A stretch of 48,893 nt of DNA from an uncultured Clostridium sp. (GTDB taxonomy: Bacteria > Bacillota > Clostridia > Lachnospirales > Lachnospiraceae), in assembly GCA_900544905.1 (NCBI GenBank), contig UQXF01000009.1, positions 1 through 48,893 on the forward strand. The letters are read 5' to 3'. The notes beneath the pieces are model-generated. The model saw only the letters and a list, made by a program, of their open reading frames with translations, made no database searches and was not told the DNA's origin. This document shows positions 15,730-23,510 of this stretch, one piece after another. Position numbers and translations under genes: made by a program. The first letter of the stretch is position 1. Every line of letters starts with the position of its first letter.

Positions 15730-17595
15730 TTACCCTAATTTGTTAATTAAATGTTCCACCATCTCCGACACCACAGTAAAGTATCTCGAAGATGCATTAT
15801 AGCCCTGCTGGAATTTAATAAGATTGCTTAACTCTTCATCTGTAGATACGCCTACCACCGCCTGACGCTGGTTATCCGCCTCCTGTACAGCCTGCTCCTG
15901 GGACTGGGCAATACCGCTGTAGGTCTTACCCTTATTGGCAAAATCCCCAATAAACTCCTTATAATAGCCAAAGAAATCATTGGTTCCCAGACTGTTTGGT
16001 CCAAGAGTCGCAAAATCCTCCTCCCATACCTTGATAAGCTCATCTGCTATCTCCTGCAGCTCTTCATTCTGCTTATTGGTAAGAGGAAGTAAGCTCGGAT
16101 TCTTAAGCAGCTCATCATTTACTTCCAGATTGCCCAATGTATATAAGGACAGATAATCATCCTTATTCTCTTCATTATAGACTTTAACCGTTGCCGTAGT
16201 TCCATCCTCTAATGTAACGGTCTGTTCCGTATAACGGTCAACGGTCCGCCGGTTAAACAGCTCTGTTCCCTGAAGCTGGTTCTCTTCTCCCATTCCATAA
16301 CCTGCATTTTCTTCATCCAGCACAGTTATGGTCCTTGTTCCGCCGCCCGGCTCCACAATCGTAATCTCTTTATTCGGGCAGAGCACATCATTTATTTTCG
16401 TCACAATACCGTGAACCAGCTGGTCAAATTGTGCTATGATATTGCTTACCGTATAGGGCTCTACATAGGTATTGTAAAATTCTTTTTCTTTTACAAAATC
16501 CTGATAATCTGTCTGATACTGCTGATAATCGGCATTATATTGTGTCAATGCGTTGTTATATTCCAAATCCGTAGCATAATCTGAGCGCACCGGTCTCTCC
16601 GGCGCCTCCGGTGCCACAGGAATATCCGTATAATTCGTAACCCAGTCACCCCGGGACATGATAAGTCCCTTCAAAGAGCCTGTGTCCGTCTGCTCCTCCG
16701 CATCCGGAACCCGCACCTTATATGCATTCGGATGAGTTCTCGGGTCCTTCTCCGGGTCATAATGCATGTTAAATACATTTTCCTGGTCATCCTCCCAGAC
16801 AGGAATCAGATATTCACAGGATTCGCTGACCTCTTTTGTTCCCATTCTGTAGACACGGTCCATGCTGACCAGTGTCCGCTGCTCCGCATATACATCCACC
16901 TGCCCGTTGTCATTTTCCTTATATGTAATGGAGATAAGACCGGACAGCTCATCTAACGCGGCATCCCGCTGGTCACGGTAATCATTTGCTCCCTCTACCT
17001 TTCCAGCCTCTACCATAACAATCTGGTTGTTGAGTTCATATATTATGTCCGCCAGCTCGTTAATACGGTCCACCTGGTCTGTAATCTCTTTATCAAGATT
17101 TTTCTGATAGGTTGTAAGCTGGTCATAAATCCGGTTCGCCTGCTCTATAAAAGTAACTGCGCTGGCAATATACGAGCTTCTGGTGACAATACTGTTGGAT
17201 TCCTTCTGTAGCTCCTGGGCAGCCTCCCACATATTTACCATAGTCTCCCGGAATGTACTGCTCTCCAGTTCTCCAAAATAATTCTGTACCTCTGCCACCA
17301 CGTCATACTTGGTCTGATAGTATTGCTCCCTTCCAAATTCCTTCCGGTAAAGCTTATCCATAAAACGGTCTCTGACTAACCGCACATCTGAAATTCTTGT
17401 ACCAAGACCCGACTGGTTCTTGCCAATTGCTGTATTGCCAAGATTTGTATATGCAACATCTGTAAGGAGAACCTGCTGTCTGGAATAACCCTCTGTACCG
17501 GCATTGGTAATGTTATGTGCAGTTGTGTTCAACGCATACTGGCTGGACTGCAGACCACTGACGCCAACCCAGAAGTTACCCATTGTACCTGCCAT
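15730..17595 (-). CDS. flgK: Hook-associated protein FlgK, first paralogue (HAP1)
   Basis: 621-residue FlgK with the expected ends (GVSGLQSSQYALNTTAHNI, NAGTEGYSRQQV; FQQGYNASSRYFTVVSEMVEHLI) and DYRDQRDAALDELSGLISITY (about residues 210-230). It carries a Pro/Tyr/Gln-rich insert around residues 320-370 (PVAPEAPERPVRS, then YNADYQQYQTDYQDF) not seen in the second FlgK. AAGGAGGAG precedes the ATG at MAGTMGNF. It follows flgN by 35 bases, as in Bacillus flgM-flgN-flgK. Confidence 0.95.
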   Translation of the reverse strand: MAGTMGNFWVGVSGLQSSQYALNTTAHNITNAGTEGYSRQQVLLTDVAYTNLGNTAIGKNQSGLGTRISDVRLVRDRFMDKLYRKEFGREQYYQTKYDVVAEVQNYFGELESSTFRETMVNMWEAAQELQKESNSIVTRSSYIASAVTFIEQANRIYDQLTTYQKNLDKEITDQVDRINELADIIYELNNQIVMVEAGKVEGANDYRDQRDAALDELSGLISITYKENDNGQVDVYAEQRTLVSMDRVYRMGTKEVSESCEYLIPVWEDDQENVFNMHYDPEKDPRTHPNAYKVRVPDAEEQTDTGSLKGLIMSRGDWVTNYTDIPVAPEAPERPVRSDYATDLEYNNALTQYNADYQQYQTDYQDFVKEKEFYNTYVEPYTVSNIIAQFDQLVHGIVTKINDVLCPNKEITIVEPGGGTRTITVLDEENAGYGMGEENQLQGTELFNRRTVDRYTEQTVTLEDGTTATVKVYNEENKDDYLSLYTLGNLEVNDELLKNPSLLPLTNKQNEELQEIADELIKVWEEDFATLGPNSLGTNDFFGYYKEFIGDFANKGKTYSGIAQSQEQAVQEADNQRQAVVGVSTDEELSNLIKFQQGYNASSRYFTVVSEMVEHLINKLG

Positions 17596-17630
17596 TTATT
17601 TCTCCTCCTTTCCAAAATGTAATACGAGTT

Positions 17631-18146
17631 CTACTGCTTTGTATCAAAGGAAGACCTGCTGCTTCCCAGTGTGGAACCGCTGTATCCGGCTCCACTGTAA
17701 TTGGCTGTCTCCGGTGCCTGGTTTATGGACTGGAGCAGATTAATGGAATACTCCGTCATCTCCAGGGACTCCTTCAGCAGCTCCTGATTATGAAGATTAA
17801 CCTGCTTTAAGGTCTCCACCTGCTTTAGCATCCTGTCTTTAAGGTCAATTAAAGGATGCTGAAACTCCGGCTGCTTCTCCATCAATTTAATGACCTCAGA
17901 AACAGTAATCGTTTTCGCATCCTTGCCTAATACAGTAGCAATCTCTGTTAACGCCTGATTCCTTCTATGGGACACCGACGTTATCTCATCAACAATCCTT
18001 TGCTCCCTTGCATTCACTTCCGAGAGCTGCTTCAGATTATTTGCCACAATAGCCGGCGTCTTCGCCATGGACTCCTTCGTCAGAGCATCATACAGGTTAC
18101 TCTCCTCCTCCAGAGTCGTAATTAAAGTCTCAATTAAGCTTGCCAT
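17631..18146 (-). CDS. flgN: Flagellar chaperone FlgN
   Basis: 171-residue helical protein with the FlgN pattern LIETLITTLEEESNLYDALTKES at the N terminus and a Ser/Gly-rich flexible tail ending FDTKQ, as in many Bacillota FlgN proteins. It holds FlgK and FlgL before export, and here may have two FlgK clients. AAGGAG precedes the ATG. It lies between flgM and flgK. Confidence 0.92.
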   Translation of the reverse strand: MASLIETLITTLEEESNLYDALTKESMAKTPAIVANNLKQLSEVNAREQRIVDEITSVSHRRNQALTEIATVLGKDAKTITVSEVIKLMEKQPEFQHPLIDLKDRMLKQVETLKQVNLHNQELLKESLEMTEYSINLLQSINQAPETANYSGAGYSGSTLGSSRSSFDTKQ

Positions 18147-18210
18147 CTGATTCTCCTTTTTGTTTCAATCAAATGCCCAGACAGTATCCGAAAGCACATG
18201 CTTCCGGATA

Positions 18211-18498
18211 CTAAATGGATTTCTCATCATATGCAGCTAAAATCTTGTCGGCAAAACTCTCTGCACTTACCTGGTAAGTACCATTTGCAATGCTTTCTTT
18301 TATTGCCTTAACCCTGTCTTCTCTGACATCAGGGACAGAGCTCAAAGCTGCCTTCGCTATCTGCATATCCTTTCCCACAGTAGAAAAGGAAAGCTGATCC
18401 ATAGTAGATGTAGCGCCAATTGTATTAGAGTTATAACTCTTCTTGACAGATTGATTTCCATATACCTGGGCAATCTGATTGTATGAACCAATTCGCAT
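18211..18498 (-). CDS. flgM: Anti-sigma-28 factor FlgM
   Basis: 95-residue FlgM. It binds and inhibits the flagellar sigma factor until hook completion, when it is exported. The C-terminal helices (VREDRVKAIKESIANGTYQVSAESFADKILAAY, about residues 57-89) match the sigma-binding part; the N-terminal half is disordered. AAGGAGGAAGG precedes the ATG. It is the first gene after a sigma-28-like promoter, so it probably forms a feedback loop. The gene for sigma-28 itself is not in the window. Confidence 0.93.
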   Translation of the reverse strand: MRIGSYNQIAQVYGNQSVKKSYNSNTIGATSTMDQLSFSTVGKDMQIAKAALSSVPDVREDRVKAIKESIANGTYQVSAESFADKILAAYDEKSI

Positions 18499-18580
18499 TG
18501 TTACACCTTCCTCCTTCTGTCCAGTCCCGATGACCCACCGGTAACCGGATTATTAAATCCATTTACTAGATTCAATAATT

Positions 18581-18607
18581 ATATCGGCGGCTTTTCAGAA
18601 AACATTA
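18581..18607 (-). promoter_or_regulatory. Sigma-28 promoter of flgM-flgN-flgK-flgK
   Basis: GCCGATAT (18588-18581) on the minus strand with TAAT (18607-18604) 15 bases upstream, in the 135-base gap between yvyF and flgM. The -10 match is strong. Confidence 0.75.
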
Positions 18608-18633
18608 TACCAAAATAAAATAAGTTTAAAAAA

Positions 18634-19044
18634 TTATTGCTGCTCCTTATCCAGAAACCGCATTCTTGCCGCTTCCCTGTGTTTCTTTGAAACAATGGAT
18701 TTATCTGACTTATACAAATCCTTCATCTGTCCCATCATTTCATCCTTACATGCCTGACAGTACCGCCCCGACTTAATCATCTTTCCACATTTCTCACAGT
18801 CAATTCCAATATCTGCGTCATCAGAAAACGCCAGACGCTCCTCGCGAATCCAGCGGCGGATTTGGTTTGTTGACACTTCATTGGCTTTTGCCACTTCATT
18901 TATACCGTCATGGGGATGCTCACGGATATAATCCCTGACCAGTATAAACTTGTCTTCTAACTTATCTTTACAGCTTGGGCACAGCGTTGGACCGCTTAAA
19001 TAATTAAACAATCTTTTACAATGCTTACATGTTCTTACTTCCAT
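18634..19044 (-). CDS. yvyF: YvyF-type flagellar operon protein, zinc ribbon plus helix-turn-helix
   Basis: 136-residue protein of the YvyF family (TIGR03826). Two four-cysteine zinc sites are visible: CKHC...CPSC near residues 6-24 and CEKC...CQAC near residues 79-98. Between them lies an HTH-like segment (INEVAKANEVSTNQIRRWIREERL). It always occurs next to flgM in Bacillota, between comFC and flgM as here. Its role is unclear; DNA or RNA binding is inference. CAGGAGGG precedes the ATG. Confidence 0.88.
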   Translation of the reverse strand: MEVRTCKHCKRLFNYLSGPTLCPSCKDKLEDKFILVRDYIREHPHDGINEVAKANEVSTNQIRRWIREERLAFSDDADIGIDCEKCGKMIKSGRYCQACKDEMMGQMKDLYKSDKSIVSKKHREAARMRFLDKEQQ

Positions 19045-19077
19045 TACATTCCCTCCTGTCTGTTTCCTCTCAAAATG

Positions 19078-19809
19078 TTAATAGCCCTGGCCAATAGCAA
19101 CACTGGTATAGTAAACCTCCTCTGCTCCCGACAGCAGCAGTGTTCTTGTACAGGCCTCGATTGTGGCTCCTGATGTGTATATGTCATCCACCAGAAGAAT
19201 TCTTCTTAATTTTATCTTATTTCGCCCTATTTTAAAAGCGTTTTTTAGATTTTTCATTCTGGCAGCCTGGTTTAAATCCTTCTGCGGGCTGGTATTTTCC
19301 CGGCGTATCAGATAATGGGGATACACCGGAGCCTGTAATCTGACTGCCAGCTCCCTTGCCAGAAGCTCCGCCTGGTTATATCCGCGCGCCCTTTTTTTGC
19401 GGGCATGCACCGGAACCGGTACAATTCCGTCTACCATTAGTTTTTTCAGCTGTACTCCATAATACCGGTATATGCAATCTGCAAAAAATACGGCATAGTC
19501 CCTCTGGTTTTTATATTTAAAATCATATAAAGCATTTTTTATGGCTTCTGTATATTCAAAAACCGGATACCCCCGTTGATAGCTTTTGGGAATGGACTGG
19601 CAGTCCATACAGAATTCTTCCTCCTCACTGTCAATGGTTTTTCCGCATTTGAGGCACCTTGGAGCCTCAATTTTTCTTAATTTCGCCATGCATTCCGGAC
19701 ATACCGCAGCCTGCCGGTATGGACGTATCTGATTGCATAGCGGACATCGCTTCGGATATAACAAATCCAGAAGAATATCTTTACCATCTGTAAAATGTAT
19801 TCCCTTCAC
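19078..19809 (-). CDS. comFC: ComFC-like phosphoribosyltransferase
   Basis: About 243 residues, the ComF family (N-terminal zinc fingers CPLC, CPEC, CLKC, CMDC at about residues 18-70; phosphoribosyltransferase core with the PRPP loop LLVDDIYTSGAT at about 202-213). In competent bacteria ComFC helps take up single-stranded DNA; many non-competent Clostridia keep it. It follows recD2 by 23 bases. The start is uncertain: the GTG at 19809 has GAAAGGG directly against it, too close for a normal ribosome site, so translation may begin at a nearby alternative codon or by coupling to recD2. Confidence 0.88.
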   Translation of the reverse strand: MKGIHFTDGKDILLDLLYPKRCPLCNQIRPYRQAAVCPECMAKLRKIEAPRCLKCGKTIDSEEEEFCMDCQSIPKSYQRGYPVFEYTEAIKNALYDFKYKNQRDYAVFFADCIYRYYGVQLKKLMVDGIVPVPVHARKKRARGYNQAELLARELAVRLQAPVYPHYLIRRENTSPQKDLNQAARMKNLKNAFKIGRNKIKLRRILLVDDIYTSGATIEACTRTLLLSGAEEVYYTSVAIGQGY

Positions 19810-19832
19810 CCCTTTCAGACCAAAGCCCCCGG

Positions 19833-22130
19833 CTAAAATCCTTCCACCGCCAGTTCTTGCAGCCGTATATCCAACGAAGAATACCTTTTCTGTTCATCAT
19901 TATTCTGTATCATATTCTCCACCAGGCGGCCGTTTCCCACAATCACTACACACCGCTTTGCGCGGGTGACCGCTGTATAGAGCAGATTCCGGTTCATCAA
20001 TATTCTCGGTCCGCTGAAGAGGGGAAGAACCACCGCCGGATATTCACTGCCCTGGGATTTATGTATTGTGATGGCATAAGAAAGCTCCAGCTCATCCAGC
20101 AGATTGTAGGGATAACGCACCTCCTTGTCATCATCAAACAGAACAACAATTTCCTCATTATAGGTATCTATCTCTTTAATGCAGCCCATATCCCCATTAA
20201 ACACTCCGACGCCCTCTTCCACCTTGAAACGCCCCTTCTCGCTGTAAATGGTCCATTCCAGCTTATAGTTATTGCGAATCTGCATCACCTTGTCACCTTC
20301 CCGGAATACGGTGCCGTTATTCAATTCCTTTTCCTTTTTTTGTGCACTTGCCGGGTTTAATACCCTTTGAAGCAATATATTCAGATTTCCCACTCCCAAA
20401 TCACCGTTGCGCATGGGAGTCAATACCTGGATTTCCTTTCCCGGACAGCCTACATATTGCGGAAGCTTCCTCGTAAGCAGCGCCCCCACCTCATCCGCCA
20501 CAGCTGCGGTGCTGGTCCGTGGCAAATAAAAGAAATCCTTACTCTTATTGTCCATGCGGATTGGCTCACCCTTATTGATTTTGTGGGCATTTTCCACAAT
20601 GGTACTTCCCTCCTCCTGCCGGAAGATACGGTGCAGCGCCACCACAGGGACACAGCCTGACCGGATAATATCCTTTAGTACATTTCCGGCACCCACCGAT
20701 GGCAGCTGGTTTTCATCCCCAACTAAAATCAAATGGGTTCCCGGCATAACCGCCAGCATAAGGGCATGCATTAAGGACAAATCCACCATGGACATCTCAT
20801 CAATAATAATGACATCTGCCTCTAACGGATTGGAGGCATTTCTTTCAAACCGGATTCCCGCATTTCCCTTTTCCTCATCTACTCCGCCATTCAATTCCAG
20901 AAGACGGTGAATGGTCTGTGCCTTATAACCGGTCGCCTCTGTCATCCGCTTTGCCGCACGCCCTGTAGGAGCTGCCAGCAGCAAATCAAGCTCTTCCATC
21001 TCAAAATACTTAATAATTGCATTGATGGTGGTGGTTTTACCGGTTCCGGGACCGCCGGTTATCACCAGCACGCCCTGTCTTGCCGCCTGCCGGATAGCCT
21101 CCTTTTGCAGCTCATCCAGCACGATATTTTCTTTTCTCTCTATCGCCTCGATGGTTTTGTCCAGTGCCACATCCGGAATCCCAACCGTGGATTTGGTTTC
21201 AAGAAGCATTCTTGCAGTGTCCAGCTCCCGGTGATAATGGCTGGAGGCATATACCACAACTTCCCCGTCTATCTCCTTATATACAGCCTTTCCCTCTACC
21301 TGCAGGTTCATCAGCTGTGTCTCTATCACTTCCTCATCCACTGCAAAGGGATTCTCATCAAAACCATATGTATTCTCTGTTTGTGTCCTGTCATTACTTT
21401 TTGCCAGAAGCTGCTTCGTCCAGTTCAGCAGCAGATATTTGGGAAGATAAATATGCCCCAGAGCCGTAGCCTGGTTCAAGGTATAAATGAGCGCCGCCCT
21501 GACGCGGAAATCAGACTGCATGCCAATCCCCGCCCTGGCAGCAATTGCATCTGCCATCTTGAAGCCCACACCGCTGATATCCTCTGCTATCTTATAGGGA
21601 TTGTTCTTTACAATCGTATACATTTTCTGTCCATATTCATTAAATATCTTAACCGCCAGATTCGGTGAAATCCCGAATTCCGACAAAAACATCAATGCCT
21701 CCCGCAGCGCCTGCTTTTCAATAAACTGTACCCCGATTTCATTGGCTTTCCGCTCAGAGATTCCCTTTATCTCAGAAAGCCTTTCCGGCTCCTCTTCGAT
21801 TATCCGGAAGGTATCTGCACCAAAGGTCTTAATAATCCGTTTTGCCATAATCTCACCAATACCTTTAATGGCGCCGGAGCCAAGATACCGTTCCATGCTC
21901 ACCAAATCATCCGGCATCTTTATCTCATATTCAGACACCTTAAACTGTATGCTGTAGCTGGGATGCTCCACATACTCTCCCCTTGCCAGAATGTACATCC
22001 CTTCCTCTATTCCTGTCAGATTCCCCACAAAGGTCTCCTCTTCGCCATCACTGGCTTCTACCGCAAAGACAACATATTGGTTATCCTCATTTCGATATAT
22101 TATTTTTGAAACAATTCCTTCCCGTTCCAT
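19833..22130 (-). CDS. recD2: RecD2-type ATP-dependent DNA helicase
   Basis: 765-residue superfamily 1B 5'-3' helicase. N-terminal OB-like domain, helix-hairpin-helix repeats (about residues 85-200; GSGAIKGIGE, IKGISERKA, ISGVGFKMAD), Walker A GGPGTGKTT (K365), Walker B VIIIDEMSMVD (about 440-450), GDENQLPSVGAG, and C-terminal YAITIHKSQGSEYP plus LLYTAVTRAKR. RecD2 works outside RecBCD in repair and replication fork restart. I chose ATG 22130 (MEREGIVSKIIYRNED), with GAGG upstream and matching the family N terminus, over a TTG 15 codons earlier. It heads the recD2-comFC-yvyF run. Confidence 0.95.
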   Translation of the reverse strand: MEREGIVSKIIYRNEDNQYVVFAVEASDGEEETFVGNLTGIEEGMYILARGEYVEHPSYSIQFKVSEYEIKMPDDLVSMERYLGSGAIKGIGEIMAKRIIKTFGADTFRIIEEEPERLSEIKGISERKANEIGVQFIEKQALREALMFLSEFGISPNLAVKIFNEYGQKMYTIVKNNPYKIAEDISGVGFKMADAIAARAGIGMQSDFRVRAALIYTLNQATALGHIYLPKYLLLNWTKQLLAKSNDRTQTENTYGFDENPFAVDEEVIETQLMNLQVEGKAVYKEIDGEVVVYASSHYHRELDTARMLLETKSTVGIPDVALDKTIEAIERKENIVLDELQKEAIRQAARQGVLVITGGPGTGKTTTINAIIKYFEMEELDLLLAAPTGRAAKRMTEATGYKAQTIHRLLELNGGVDEEKGNAGIRFERNASNPLEADVIIIDEMSMVDLSLMHALMLAVMPGTHLILVGDENQLPSVGAGNVLKDIIRSGCVPVVALHRIFRQEEGSTIVENAHKINKGEPIRMDNKSKDFFYLPRTSTAAVADEVGALLTRKLPQYVGCPGKEIQVLTPMRNGDLGVGNLNILLQRVLNPASAQKKEKELNNGTVFREGDKVMQIRNNYKLEWTIYSEKGRFKVEEGVGVFNGDMGCIKEIDTYNEEIVVLFDDDKEVRYPYNLLDELELSYAITIHKSQGSEYPAVVLPLFSGPRILMNRNLLYTAVTRAKRCVVIVGNGRLVENMIQNNDEQKRYSSLDIRLQELAVEGF

Positions 22131-22205
22131 GTAGCGCCTCGTTTCCTGATTTTCGTCCTGATGTGTGTCAGACAATTAAAATTATATATTAATATCTACA
22201 TTTGG

Positions 22206-22243
22206 GTTAACTACTCGTTTGCATTTTACCTACTCTCGTTAAC
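22206..22243. promoter_or_regulatory. Repeated motifs in the divergent recD2/XRE intergenic region
   Basis: Two GTTAAC palindromes (22206-22211 and 22238-22243) flank two similar direct repeats (CTACTCGTT at 22211 and CTACTCTCGTT at 22230). The arrangement lies between divergent genes and could be an operator for the adjacent XRE protein. No clear promoter boxes were fixed here, since the area is very AT-rich. Confidence 0.35.
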
Positions 22244-22321
22244 ATATGTGTATTTTAATTTCTAACTTAATTATACTTTTATTATAAAATATGCATTACC
22301 AATGAGGAGGTAACAAATAAA

Positions 22322-22615
22322 ATGAACACAGAAAATGAAACAAATTTTCCGGCATTTGAAAACCGTGACTATTATGTGGATTTAGGAGAGCACATTTCCT
22401 TTTACAGGAAACGCGCCAACATTACCCAGAGAGAACTTGCCGACCGTGTAAACATCTCCAGGTCTTACTTAAGCAGAATTGAAAATTCAAACAATTCCCA
22501 GTCTTTCTCCCTGGAAGTATTATTCAATATCAGCAGGGAGCTGGATATTCCTCCACGCTATTTCTTTGAGCCTTTCCCAACGCCGGAAACGCGAAAAAGA
22601 AGACGCCGCAAATAA
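22322..22615 (+). CDS. XRE-family helix-turn-helix regulator
   Basis: 97-residue DNA-binding protein with one Cro/CI-type HTH (about residues 20-78): SFYRKRANITQRELADRVNI, SRSYLSRIENSN, then LFNISRELDIPPRYFFEPF. The C terminus is strongly basic (RKRRRRK). It is one of two plus-strand genes in the window and stands alone, divergent from recD2 and convergent with the secreted-protein gene. GAGGAGG lies 11 bases before the ATG. Its target is unknown; self-regulation through the repeats upstream is possible. Confidence 0.9.
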   Translation: MNTENETNFPAFENRDYYVDLGEHISFYRKRANITQRELADRVNISRSYLSRIENSNNSQSFSLEVLFNISRELDIPPRYFFEPFPTPETRKRRRRK

Positions 22616-22649
22616 AAGGGTATATATGAAATCCACAAAATGGAATCAG

Positions 22650-22684
22650 GGCTGCCGTCATAAATGCGGCAGTCCGGTTTTCTA
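22650..22684 (+). terminator. Terminator of the XRE gene
   Basis: GGCTGCCG and CGGCAGTCC pair around a short loop, followed by GGTTTTCT, 35 bases after the stop codon. The T tract is modest. The remainder of the 22616-22981 convergent gap shows no gene or known element apart from the second terminator near 22945. Confidence 0.65.
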
Positions 22685-22927
22685 TTGCTTTAAACTGCTG
22701 CACTCTCTGTATTTTAACACATCTCACTATGAAAGTCCAAAAAGCTGTCCAGATATCAGGCAGATGAATTTTCCTGGCAGAAGCTGCCGGCTGACAAAGC
22801 TGTAATCCAGATAAAAAAGATAAAAGACATTATGTGTCCCTTATATTAGCATATATATAAAACCCACACAAGCATAATTTAATAAATGAATGGATTTTGA
22901 ATATAAACGGAAAGCCTGAAAGAAAAG

Positions 22928-22963
22928 AAGGGCTTTAGAAAATTCATTCCAAAGCCCTTTTTC
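22928..22963. terminator. Bidirectional terminator between convergent genes
   Basis: Arms AAGGGCTTT (22928-22936) and AAAGCCCTT (22951-22959) form a perfect stem. A T run follows on the plus strand and a T-rich stretch on the minus strand, 18 bases from the end of the secreted-protein gene. It can end transcripts from both sides. Confidence 0.8.
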
Positions 22964-22981
22964 TGTTAATTTTCATTTTTA

Positions 22982-23422
22982 TTATTTTCTATAATACCCT
23001 TTTGCTGTAATTGTTGAAGTGCTCTGATTAGGAACAATTATGCAGTAGTAATAGGATTTGGTGATATCAAATGTATGATAGAGAGATTTACCGCTCACAT
23101 ATCTTACATTGCCATCCATATCCATGATACCCGCTTTTCCCGTCTTTGACAGCTCAATGCCTATGCCGATGCTTGTTCCCTTTTTCTTCTCAAAGTAAGC
23201 CGTGGTATAGATTCTTCCGGCAGGAACGCTCCAATCAATTACATAGGCTGTAGACCTGGTCTCAATGATGCTTCCCACCATCTCCTCCAAAACTCCCTCA
23301 AATTCCGGGTCTGTGATATGTGCAGTCTGCTCCACCAGCTCTTCCGCCTCGGACTGGAATTCGGAAGCAAAAAGTCCACATAGCACAAAACACACACCTG
23401 CAAAAAACAATTTACCTTTCAT
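22982..23422 (-). CDS. Small secreted protein of unknown function, third gene after BlaI/BlaR pair
   Basis: 146-residue protein with a signal peptide (MKGKLFFAGVCFVLCGLF, cleavage likely near residues 19-27). The mature part is mixed beta-strand (SVPAGRIYTTAYFEKKKGTSIGIGIEL; VRYVSGKSLYHTFDITKSYYYCIIVPNQS) and reads like a small extracellular beta-sandwich. I do not recognise the family. AAGGAGG lies eight bases before the chosen ATG; in-frame upstream codons lack a site. It follows blaR by 88 bases on the same strand, and may be the regulated target or the ligand-binding partner of that membrane sensor. That is inference. Confidence 0.75.
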   Translation of the reverse strand: MKGKLFFAGVCFVLCGLFASEFQSEAEELVEQTAHITDPEFEGVLEEMVGSIIETRSTAYVIDWSVPAGRIYTTAYFEKKKGTSIGIGIELSKTGKAGIMDMDGNVRYVSGKSLYHTFDITKSYYYCIIVPNQSTSTITAKGYYRK

Positions 23423-23510
23423 ATTGTCATCCTCCTTTTTCATATGTACCTTATCAATAACATATGCACAAAAGAGGGACAAGCTTTGCCTGGAAGTGTT
23501 AACCTTTTCT

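Noticed and set aside
20907..21668. Plus-strand open frame of 253 codons opposite recD2
   Set aside because: No recognisable domain and no ribosome site; recD2 on the other strand has all helicase motifs.
22131..22175. TTG start of recD2 adding 15 residues
   Set aside because: Family N termini begin near MEREGIVSK, and GAGG precedes that ATG.
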